A stretch of DNA of 10,242 nucleotides, taken from NCBI GenBank assembly GCA_013140485.1, contig JABFSS010000097.1, forward strand, positions 1-10,242. Reading direction: 5' to 3'. Source of the DNA: Candidatus Peribacteraceae bacterium (GTDB lineage Bacteria > Patescibacteriota > Gracilibacteria > Peribacterales > Peribacteraceae). Under the pieces are notes generated by a model, which saw only the letters and a program-made list of their open reading frames with translations, searched no databases and was not told the origin of the DNA. Positions within the stretch are counted from its first letter, which is position 1. The number at the start of each line of letters is the position of its first letter. A program made the position numbers and the translations under genes. This document shows, piece after piece, positions 1 through 6,316 of the stretch.

Positions 1-1689
1 TCCTCCGGATGAATTGCTGCCGCCCGATGCACTTGATCCGCCGCTGCTGGAGGAACCTGAGCTGCCTCCTGGACATGCGTAACACATTCCTGAACAAGCG
101 GCATTGCCGCAGGAGCCGTAGGTGAGTGGATCGATGTCTACACCGCAGAAATAATCGGTTTTTGCACATTGACCACTTGCACCGAGGGAGGCAGTACAGG
201 ATCCCTGGTTGCATGGGACGAACTGTGCGCCGCCGGAAGACGACGATCCACCCGTCACCTTGCACAACCAACCGGTCTCTTCTTTACACTGAGAATCACA
301 ACCATCGTTATTCTTCACATTGCCGTCGTCGCACTCTTCGGACGTCTGGTTGCGCTTGCCGTCGCCGCATTTCGGACCCGCGCTCGAACTGCTCTTGGAC
401 GAGCTACTGCTCTTCGACGAACTGGAACTCTTGGAGCTGCTGGTGGACGAACTGGTGCTTTGGATCGTGCAGTTGCTCGCGCATCCGTCGCCGTTCTGCG
501 TGTTGCCGTCATCGCAGAATTCGCCCGAATCAACGACGTTGTCGCCACAGTGCGCTTTTTTGCAATTGGAGCGGCAAGCGTCCTTTGTGAGGTTGGAATT
601 CTTGGAGCCGTAGTCGCACTCCTCGGGTTCCATGACGATTTTATCGCCGCAGACCGCGCCGCAGAAGGTGACGCTGCTGTTGGCTGAACTTGCGACGGAG
701 GAATTGCCTTTTGATGATGAGGATCCGCCGGACGAACATTGAATCGGAGCCCATCGACACACGCCGTGGACGCGCATACAGTCCGTTCCCTGCGTGCTTC
801 CGTCAGGGCATATGCCGGCTCCCAGATTGTTGTAACCGCATTGCGCATACGTGCAGTCTGAGCAATCGAGTACGCAAGGATGATGACCCGAACAGAGATC
901 AACACCGGACGCGGGGTCGCAGTTATTTTTACTTTCCCAATATGCTCCCGAACTTGTGCGTTGCTGGCAAATGCCGTCTCCGCAGGAGGGGGAGGACGAG
1001 TCAGCGCCGGAGGAAGAGGACGACGAACTCGATTGTGCGGGAAAGTCGCATGGCGATGGACCTCCTTCTCCGTAATCCCGATAGGGATTCATGCCCGCGA
1101 AGATATTTTTGGCGGAGTTATAATACAGATAGCCCGATGTGACGGGAATCTGCGTGAAGCCATTGTTGTTGGTGATGATCCGTTCAACGTCCTGCGCGTG
1201 CGTCCGAGTATCAAACACAATGGTGGCGTACAGATTATATCCCGACAATTTCTTGCCGTAGATGACGTAGTGTCCATCTTGGCTGATCGCAAGGCCGAGG
1301 CTCTGGATAACGGCGTACTCAGAAAACGGCAGACTCGAAAGATAATCGGAGGGGATCGACGTCCGTGTGCCCGTCGTGCGATCGTAGAAGAAGAATTGGG
1401 AAGGTAAGGACGGAGACGCCGGATCTTGTGCTTCGTACGCGATGAAGTCGCCATTCGAGCTCATGACCGCCCGGATGACGTTTTGGGCGAGGACCGTGAA
1501 CGCGGACGTCTGGGGGTCTTTCACGTACAAACCTTTCCCGGCATTGGGAACGGGCGCGGCGCAGACGATGAGCCCGCTTGTCGCCTGTCCCGTCAGCCTG
1601 CTGCCGAGACCCAGGTAGACCGTCGAGACGGTCCCCGCGAGAGCGACGGAGAGAGCGAGAAAGCCGGCAGTGACGTGAGAAATGCGCAT
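1..1689 (-). CDS. Secreted Ser-rich, DUF4215-repeat protein (C-terminus outside window)
   Basis: The frame is open from an ATG at 1689 to the window edge (563 codons, no stop), so the C-terminus is missing. Residues 1-28 form a signal peptide or N-terminal anchor. Residues ~50-200 contain repeated strand patterns such as DFIAYEAQ, FFFYDRTTG, GHYVIYGK and TIVFDTRT, which resemble two TolB/PD40-type beta-propeller blades. A Ser run at ~219-232 leads into a Cys-rich half. Three DUF4215/Myxococcus cysteine-rich repeats follow at about 346-376, 380-406 and 440-467; the last two carry CDDGN...DGC. Between them lies a linker of Lys separated by runs of four or five Ser (~410-435). The visible end is Gly/Ser-rich. 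The start lies 18 bp after the stop of the upstream gene, with no Shine-Dalgarno sequence, so it is probably cotranscribed and translationally coupled. The role is unknown; an extracellular, disulfide-stabilised surface protein is the reasonable inference. Confidence 0.85.
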   Translation of the reverse strand, partial: MRISHVTAGFLALSVALAGTVSTVYLGLGSRLTGQATSGLIVCAAPVPNAGKGLYVKDPQTSAFTVLAQNVIRAVMSSNGDFIAYEAQDPASPSLPSQFFFYDRTTGTRTSIPSDYLSSLPFSEYAVIQSLGLAISQDGHYVIYGKKLSGYNLYATIVFDTRTHAQDVERIITNNNGFTQIPVTSGYLYYNSAKNIFAGMNPYRDYGEGGPSPCDFPAQSSSSSSSSGADSSSPSCGDGICQQRTSSGAYWESKNNCDPASGVDLCSGHHPCVLDCSDCTYAQCGYNNLGAGICPDGSTQGTDCMRVHGVCRWAPIQCSSGGSSSSKGNSSVASSANSSVTFCGAVCGDKIVMEPEECDYGSKNSNLTKDACRSNCKKAHCGDNVVDSGEFCDDGNTQNGDGCASNCTIQSTSSSTSSSKSSSSSKSSSSSKSSSSAGPKCGDGKRNQTSEECDDGNVKNNDGCDSQCKEETGWLCKVTGGSSSSGGAQFVPCNQGSCTASLGASGQCAKTDYFCGVDIDPLTYGSCGNAACSGMCYACPGGSSGSSSSGGSSASGGSNSSGG

Positions 1690-1707
1690 GAAGGAGATAC
1701 ACCAATG

Positions 1708-3864
1708 CTACGGCACCGGAGTGAGGATGATCGTTTGAGGGACGGATATGGGAGGAGTTCCGCCTGCGTTGTGCGGAACAGTGACACTCTGTGAGCAATC
1801 AATCGCTTGCGGAAAGATGTACGTCCAGTTGGCGAGTCCGTCCATGTGCAACGTCATTGCGCCAAACGGCCCGCGATCCGAAGAGGTATAGTTGCCTATG
1901 CGAACATCCATAACAATACGCAGTCCCGGGGTGCCATAAAAATATTCATTGTTTCCCCAACGGCATGCTCCGCCGATCATGCGATCATCGAGCTGGAATG
2001 TAACCGTTCTGCCGTTGAGAACACTGAAATTGCTTCCACCCCCGGCGGAAGGGAGCAGGACATCCGGAAAGGTTCCCGCCGGCACGGTCCACGTCCATGA
2101 CTGCGGAGGTTCTCCCGGACACACATTGCATGCGCCCGTCGTTGCTATTGCTGATGATGAAGAGGTGGCGGACGTGCCGGCCGATGAAGAGCTCGCCGCG
2201 CAGAACGTCCCTTCGAGCTTGCACGCATGGTCGCAGCCGTCGCCGTCGCCCGTATCGCCGTCGTCGCATTCTTCGCCGAAGTCGAGCGCGTGATTGCCGC
2301 AGAGCCCCTCGCATCTCGCGCACGGCTGCACCGTGAGCTGCTTGCATCCGAGCCCCTGGCCAATGCACGCGGCATTGCCGCCGAGCGCGCATTCAACCTC
2401 GCTGCATTCCTGCGGTTTCGAGGAAGAACTGGACGACGAACTGGAACTGCTGCTCGTGGATGAGCTTGAGGAACTGCTGGAACTGCTGCTCGTGGATGAG
2501 CTTGAGGAACTGCTGGAACTGCTGCTGGTGGAAGAAGAACTGCTCGATACCGAGGACGACGAACTCGAAGGACAAGCAACCGTGAAGGACAATTCGGCGT
2601 AGTCGATCGCGAAGATCTCCGACAAAGCTTCCTCTCCGTCTTGCAGGAACTGGCCGTTGCGAGTGGGCTCGTCCACGAGCACCTCCATTTGACCGTCGGC
2701 AAGCGCCGCGCGCACGAGATCCGCGCTGAGGGAAATCTGCACGGTGCCCGACTTTCCCGCGATGCCCGCGACGAACTGGCTGACGTCGTCGAACGCATCC
2801 GGCACTTCCTGGTCGTCGATGAACAGTCTGTCGTTGACGACGCTGCCGGCGTCATCAATATCGGCCACCATCAGCGTGAGGGTCGCATTATTCACGACGG
2901 CGTTCGACGCGACGGCAGGCGCGGCGATCGTAAAGGGGCCGGCTTTGCGCGCGTTCGGGCTCGTCAGCAGGCTATTTGCGCTTGCGGCGGGAGCCCAGGA
3001 ATTCGCCACGAGAGGGCGATCCATGACTGCGGGATCGGAAGGGGCGGGCGTGAAAGCATTGAGATCCGGGTAGTTGGCGCCCGGCGTCACACCGATGCCA
3101 AAACCGTCTTTGTCTCCCGCGAGAACGGTGATGGTTTGCGGCGATGCGGCGCAGACGAACAAAGATGAACTGCTTGAGCTCGTACTGCTCGACGACGAAC
3201 TACCGCACTGATTTTGAATGCAACTCGTGCACGCCGGGGACGGAGCACATTTGGGTGTTGCGTTATTTGCACAGAACAGCGTTCCACCGATATCACACTT
3301 CGGCGTACTGACAGGGCAGACCACATCCGAACTCGCGCAGGTCGGATTGTTTTGAAAATCACACACCGGCCCCGTGCTGTCGGTACAGTCCATGTCGCAC
3401 GCAGGACATGTGCTCACCGACGAGGAGCTGCTACTCGATGAAGTTGCGGAGGAAGAACTCGCCGATGACGACTGGGCGGAAGAGGAAGTCGACGACACGC
3501 TGGAGGACGTCGCCGAAGAAGCGGACGAAGAATTTTGCGCGGACGAACTCGACGAGCTGCTGACGATTGCCGAGCTGCTCTCGCTGCTGGAACTGTTTTG
3601 GGTGGCGCAATAGTTGGCGCAAATGTCCCAGACATCTTGCATCGACAACGAAAATTGCGTGTCACCCTGATCAATGCAGGCATCCGCGTCCATCTGCAAG
3701 CAGGGGCAACCGCACACCACGTCACTCACGCCCGCGGACGAATTTTTGCCTCCCGCCTGCCCGCGGAACATGGACGGTCGACTGATGACGAGGCCCGCCG
3801 TCACGACGACGGCCAGTGCTCCCAGGAGCAGCAGTGTGCCGTTACGGGGAGACCTGGGCGGCAT
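1708..3864 (-). CDS. Secreted multidomain poly-serine protein with DUF4215 repeat
   Basis: This 718-aa protein alternates domains with poly-Ser linkers. Residues 9-28 are a signal or anchor segment. A small Cys module (C51, C53, C55, C63, C82, C86) is followed by a Ser linker (~90-150), a second Cys cluster (~153-220) and a short Ser linker. Residues ~237-431 look like a beta-sandwich (alternating hydrophobic strands, GDKDGFG near the start, DRLFIDD in the middle) that I cannot assign to a family. A long poly-Ser/Thr linker follows (~433-482), built from a 12-residue repeat. Next come a Cys segment and one DUF4215 repeat (~521-555, CGN...EECDDGD...DGC), another Ser/Thr linker, and a C-terminal domain (~580-718) rich in Trp, Gly and Asn. 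The ATG overlaps the upstream 95-aa gene by 23 nt, which suggests coupled translation. No Shine-Dalgarno sequence is visible. Secretion is well supported; the function is not known. Confidence 0.88.
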   Translation of the reverse strand: MPPRSPRNGTLLLLGALAVVVTAGLVISRPSMFRGQAGGKNSSAGVSDVVCGCPCLQMDADACIDQGDTQFSLSMQDVWDICANYCATQNSSSSESSSAIVSSSSSSSAQNSSSASSATSSSVSSTSSSAQSSSASSSSATSSSSSSSSVSTCPACDMDCTDSTGPVCDFQNNPTCASSDVVCPVSTPKCDIGGTLFCANNATPKCAPSPACTSCIQNQCGSSSSSSTSSSSSSLFVCAASPQTITVLAGDKDGFGIGVTPGANYPDLNAFTPAPSDPAVMDRPLVANSWAPAASANSLLTSPNARKAGPFTIAAPAVASNAVVNNATLTLMVADIDDAGSVVNDRLFIDDQEVPDAFDDVSQFVAGIAGKSGTVQISLSADLVRAALADGQMEVLVDEPTRNGQFLQDGEEALSEIFAIDYAELSFTVACPSSSSSSVSSSSSSTSSSSSSSSSSSTSSSSSSSSSSSTSSSSSSSSSSSSKPQECSEVECALGGNAACIGQGLGCKQLTVQPCARCEGLCGNHALDFGEECDDGDTGDGDGCDHACKLEGTFCAASSSSAGTSATSSSSAIATTGACNVCPGEPPQSWTWTVPAGTFPDVLLPSAGGGSNFSVLNGRTVTFQLDDRMIGGACRWGNNEYFYGTPGLRIVMDVRIGNYTSSDRGPFGAMTLHMDGLANWTYIFPQAIDCSQSVTVPHNAGGTPPISVPQTIILTPVP
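2441..2532 (-). repeat. 36-nt tandem repeat coding for poly-Ser/Thr
   Basis: Positions 2441-2476 and 2477-2512 are identical; a third copy from 2513 matches for about 20 nt with one change. Each unit encodes eleven Ser and one Thr on the minus strand, using a mixture of AGC, AGT, TCC and TCA codons. Confidence 0.8.
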
Positions 3865-4129
3865 TCGGCGAGAGGAGGGCGGAAACGCAAGCGGCGAGGC
3901 ACAGATCCCGCTTGCTGCTAAAAGCGACCGCGCCGTCGCTCACACAGCGGTCGGCATCGTATCCTCCCGCACACGCGTGACGGCCGCGGAAGCAACACCA
4001 CACCGGAGCATCCGTGGACGACGGTACGAGGACTGTCCATCCTTGGAGGATCAGCAGCGCGAAAAAAGACGCCGGAATCAGCAGTGCGCCTATGGCGCAA
4101 AACTGCCGATAACGAGCGGAACGGATCAT
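3842..4129 (-). CDS. Small membrane-anchored or secreted Cys-rich protein (95 aa)
   Basis: The gene encodes a basic N-terminus (MIRSARYRQ), a hydrophobic segment at about residues 10-35, and a short Cys-rich tail with cysteines at 45, 46, 53, 62, 77 and 81. The tail segment DADRC...G...FS...DLC..AC aligns by eye with the first Cys module of the next gene downstream (DADAC...G...FS...DIC..YC). It therefore looks like a free-standing copy of that module. The start is supported by an extended -10 element 7 nt upstream with a matching -35 element. The stop TAA overlaps the next start by 23 nt, which fits an operon. A second frame (3918-4166) was considered and dropped. No family name is recognised; an accessory or partner for the large protein encoded next is plausible but unproven. 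Confidence 0.62.
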   Translation of the reverse strand: MIRSARYRQFCAIGALLIPASFFALLILQGWTVLVPSSTDAPVWCCFRGRHACAGGYDADRCVSDGAVAFSSKRDLCLAACVSALLSPNAAQVSP

Positions 4130-4136
4130 GGCGAAA

Positions 4137-4166
4137 ACTGTACCATTGCTCCAAGACGATTGTCAT
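4137..4166 (-). promoter_or_regulatory. Predicted promoter for the 95-aa gene and downstream operon
   Basis: Read on the minus strand, ATGACA (4161-4166, five of six to TTGACA) is separated by 18 nt from the extended -10 TGG-TACAGT (TACAGT at 4137-4142). The ATG at 4129 is only 7 nt beyond the -10 element, so the transcript would start at or within a base or two of the start codon. The -35 element overlaps one arm of a 9-bp inverted repeat. Confidence 0.5.
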
Positions 4167-4182
4167 CCGTCAAATGACAATC
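4158..4182. promoter_or_regulatory. Inverted repeat, possible operator
   Basis: Arms GATTGTCAT (4158-4166) and ATGACAATC (4174-4182) are perfect reverse complements around a 7-nt spacer. One arm covers the predicted -35 hexamer of the 95-aa gene, which fits a repressor or activator site. It could instead act as a terminator for the gene ending at 4278, but it lies about 100 bp past that stop and no T-run follows it on the minus strand. Confidence 0.4.
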
Positions 4183-4277
4183 ACACAATCAATACCACGA
4201 TCGCGCAAAGGGGATTCTCATCCGCGTCAGGAGCGTCATCTTCCTCCGGACCATGATGCCGAACCCCATCGACAGTC
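4183..4277. other. Rest of the intergenic region, nothing further recognised
   Basis: Between the stop of the 666-aa gene and the inverted repeat I see no open frame with a credible start, no RNA gene and no clear hairpin followed by a T-run. Minus-strand sequence here probably serves as the 3' end of the upstream transcript. Confidence 0.3.
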
Positions 4278-6278
4278 TCAGTAGTTGTACGACTGTCCCC
4301 CACTCGTCCGGCAGGTACGCGGCGTGCTGGTTTTCAGGCAGACGAATTTCTTGGTGGAATCGGTAACACCGTCTCTGTCGTCGTCGATGGGAACATCCAC
4401 GACGGTTGAATCGCATATCCCGATCATCGCCTGATCCGCGGGTTTGTCGCCGATGGCATCTTTCACGGCGCATTCCTTGGGAGTCAGACCCCATTGCACT
4501 TGATTGCCCGTGACGCCCGGAGGAAGGAATCCGTCCGTCACTTCCGTCCCGTTCGACAGTTTTCCATAGGCACGTCCGTCATTGGAACAGCACCGGATAT
4601 TCTTGGGACACTGCCACGATACCAGGGGCGCAGGTTCAAAGCCGAGCAGGTCCATGACGAAGGTTGTGAACGACGACAGCATTCCGTGGCCGCCGGGATT
4701 GCCGACGCCGGTAGTAACGCCGACGGCGACGCAGCCGCCCGGATTGGACGAGGAGGAGAATCCGCCGGGCACGCCTCCGCCGGGGATTCCGCCGGGACCG
4801 CCCGTCGTGCCGCCCGTCACTCCCCCGCCGGTGGTGCCGCTGCTGGGAACCGTGCAATTGAAGCGGCAGCCGGTGGTATTGGGCGGCTCGCACTGTTCGC
4901 CGGGTCCGAGAATGCCGTCGCCGCAGTAGGCTTTTCTGCAGACATTCGTGCAACTGTCGCTGTTATTTTGATTGCCATCGTCGCATTCTTCTCCCTGATT
5001 GACCACGCCGTTGCCGCAGTTGTTGGTGCAAGTGATCGAGGTGGTCGACGCGTCGTTGCCCGTGCACCACTCGGTTGGGGAGATTTGCGTACAGGTGGAG
5101 GCGAAGCCGTCCGTGGGACAGGTGGTACTGCTTCCATTGCAGGCTTCGGCGACGTCGCAGACGCCGGCTTTCGCGCGACAGGAGGTGCCGGAGTTGCCGG
5201 CGGGATGGGAGCATGTCGCGCTGCTCCCGCTGCAAATATCTTGAGTACATGCTTCGGCGTCAGCAGTGCAGGCAGTGCCAGAGGCCGTGTACGATGCCTC
5301 GCAAACATGATTCGCGACGTCACAGGTATACGTCGCGCAGGTGGTGTTGAGCGCCGTGCACGGAGTGTTGTTCACGCACGATACGCAGGACCCGGCTGCG
5401 CATTGACCCGAACTGCACGTCGTCCCGTCCGCCTCGAACGAATCGGAAGGACACGATGCGGACGCACCCGTGCAATTTTCCGCCACGTCGCACTGACCCG
5501 CATCTGCGCGACACGTGCTTGCAGCGGAGAGGAACGCATCGGCAGGGCACGCGTCATTCACTCCGTCACAGGACTCCTCACTGTCGCAAAGGCCCGCGAC
5601 CGCACGGCACACGGAGGAGAGTTTGCCGTCACTCGGACAGGAACCGCTGCTGCCGGTGCACGTTTCCGCCTCATCGCACACTCCCACTGCTGCGCGGCAA
5701 CTGGTACCGCTCGCTTGGTAGCCGTTGTCCGTGCACGTCCCCGAACCGTTACACGTATCTTGAACATCGCATACCCCCTTCGTCGCGCCGCAGGAAGCGC
5801 CGCTCGCCTCATACGAACATGTTGACGAACAGCAGTCGCCGTTCGTCGTGTTGCCATCGTCACATTGCTCCGCTCCGGTCACGGCTCCGTTTCCGCAAAC
5901 GGCGCCGCCGGATTGACATATGTTCGCGATGCACGTCAATCCTAGGGCTGTGGAGCACTGGGCATCATTCGTGCACGCCGCGCCGTTGACGCCCCGGCAC
6001 GTCAAAGCGTCGCATACGTACTGGGCAGGACTGCAACAATCCTGAGTGCCGGAACATGTGCTTCCAGCGCCATGACAACCGCAGATAAGACCCGCACAGA
6101 CCCCAGTGCAGCAATCACCATTCAACGTGCACGAATTCCCGTCTCCGAGACACGCCTGAAGAGACAGTTTCTGGTCGGGGGCCAACAGGACGACGGAGGC
6201 ACCGACGGCGATCAGCGCGAAGAGCGGCAAAACCAGTATGCGCGATGAGAATGGCAACTGCATCTTGAGAGCGAGCAT
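4278..6278 (-). CDS. Secreted protein with tandem disintegrin-like Cys repeats, DUF4215 repeats and a conserved C-terminal module
   Basis: This 666-aa protein has a signal/anchor segment (~11-33) followed by almost 450 residues of Cys-rich repeats. About five of these (near 163, 194, 224, 256 and 367) follow a pattern of CR, then xCD, xxE, xC, xG and usually CPxD, like the loop region of ADAM/snake-venom disintegrins. DUF4215-type repeats occur at ~128-154 and ~421-447, with a degenerate one at ~452-475. A Gly/Pro/Thr/Ser stalk (~480-515) leads to the C-terminal module (~516-666), which contains IRCC, DGRAYGK, CAVKDAIGD, CDSTVVDVP, the calcium-loop-like DDDRDGVTD and FVCLK. That module is shared with the paralogue upstream. 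The gap to the upstream stop is 34 bp. The ATG at 6278 lies inside a TGGTATGCT -10-like element, so the second Met (MQLPFSS, start 6263) is equally or more likely. A secreted surface or adhesion role is an inference. Confidence 0.87.
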   Translation of the reverse strand: MLALKMQLPFSSRILVLPLFALIAVGASVVLLAPDQKLSLQACLGDGNSCTLNGDCCTGVCAGLICGCHGAGSTCSGTQDCCSPAQYVCDALTCRGVNGAACTNDAQCSTALGLTCIANICQSGGAVCGNGAVTGAEQCDDGNTTNGDCCSSTCSYEASGASCGATKGVCDVQDTCNGSGTCTDNGYQASGTSCRAAVGVCDEAETCTGSSGSCPSDGKLSSVCRAVAGLCDSEESCDGVNDACPADAFLSAASTCRADAGQCDVAENCTGASASCPSDSFEADGTTCSSGQCAAGSCVSCVNNTPCTALNTTCATYTCDVANHVCEASYTASGTACTADAEACTQDICSGSSATCSHPAGNSGTSCRAKAGVCDVAEACNGSSTTCPTDGFASTCTQISPTEWCTGNDASTTSITCTNNCGNGVVNQGEECDDGNQNNSDSCTNVCRKAYCGDGILGPGEQCEPPNTTGCRFNCTVPSSGTTGGGVTGGTTGGPGGIPGGGVPGGFSSSSNPGGCVAVGVTTGVGNPGGHGMLSSFTTFVMDLLGFEPAPLVSWQCPKNIRCCSNDGRAYGKLSNGTEVTDGFLPPGVTGNQVQWGLTPKECAVKDAIGDKPADQAMIGICDSTVVDVPIDDDRDGVTDSTKKFVCLKTSTPRTCRTSGGQSYNY

Positions 6279-6282
6279 ACCA
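6274..6282 (-). promoter_or_regulatory. Extended -10-like element upstream of the 666-aa gene
   Basis: On the minus strand the sequence reads TGG-TATGCT, ending 10 nt before the second in-frame ATG (6263). The annotated first ATG lies inside the hexamer. No convincing -35 is seen at 16-18 nt. It may drive the second paralogue independently of the gene upstream, or be coincidental. Confidence 0.35.
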
Positions 6283-6302
6283 GATCGTCATGCACAATGT
6301 GA

Positions 6303-6316
6303 GTGATCCGGATCAC
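6303..6316. repeat. 14-bp perfect palindrome over a stop codon
   Basis: GTGATCCGGATCAC is fully self-complementary and includes the TGA stop (6313-6315) of the 766-aa gene. It sits about 20 bp upstream of the -10-like element of the next gene. It may be a protein-binding site; there is no loop or T-run to make it a standard terminator. Confidence 0.4.

Noticed and set aside
315..905. 196-aa minus-strand frame, Ala/Arg/Thr-rich
   Set aside because: Out-of-frame shadow of the poly-Ser/DUF4215 gene, whose own frame is open over 563 codons with recognisable repeats.
2441..2532. 36-nt direct repeats as a CRISPR array
   Set aside because: The repeats are adjacent with no unique spacers, lie in a coding frame and encode poly-Ser.
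2294..2602. Plus-strand frame rich in Leu and Glu, resembling a coiled coil
   Set aside because: It is the complement of the poly-Ser linker: Ser codons AGC, AGT and TCC read as Leu and Glu codons on the other strand. A similar false coiled coil occurs at 3374-3613.
3918..4166. 82-aa minus-strand frame overlapping the 95-aa gene
   Set aside because: Its start overlaps the predicted promoter, it lacks a signal segment, and the alternative frame has a hydrophobic N-terminus, a Cys module shared with the neighbour and a well-placed -10 element.
4494..5825. 443-aa open frame on the plus strand
   Set aside because: It is antisense to the Cys-rich repeat gene, is made almost entirely of Ala, Arg, Gly and Thr, shows no domain, and the minus-strand frame has clear families.
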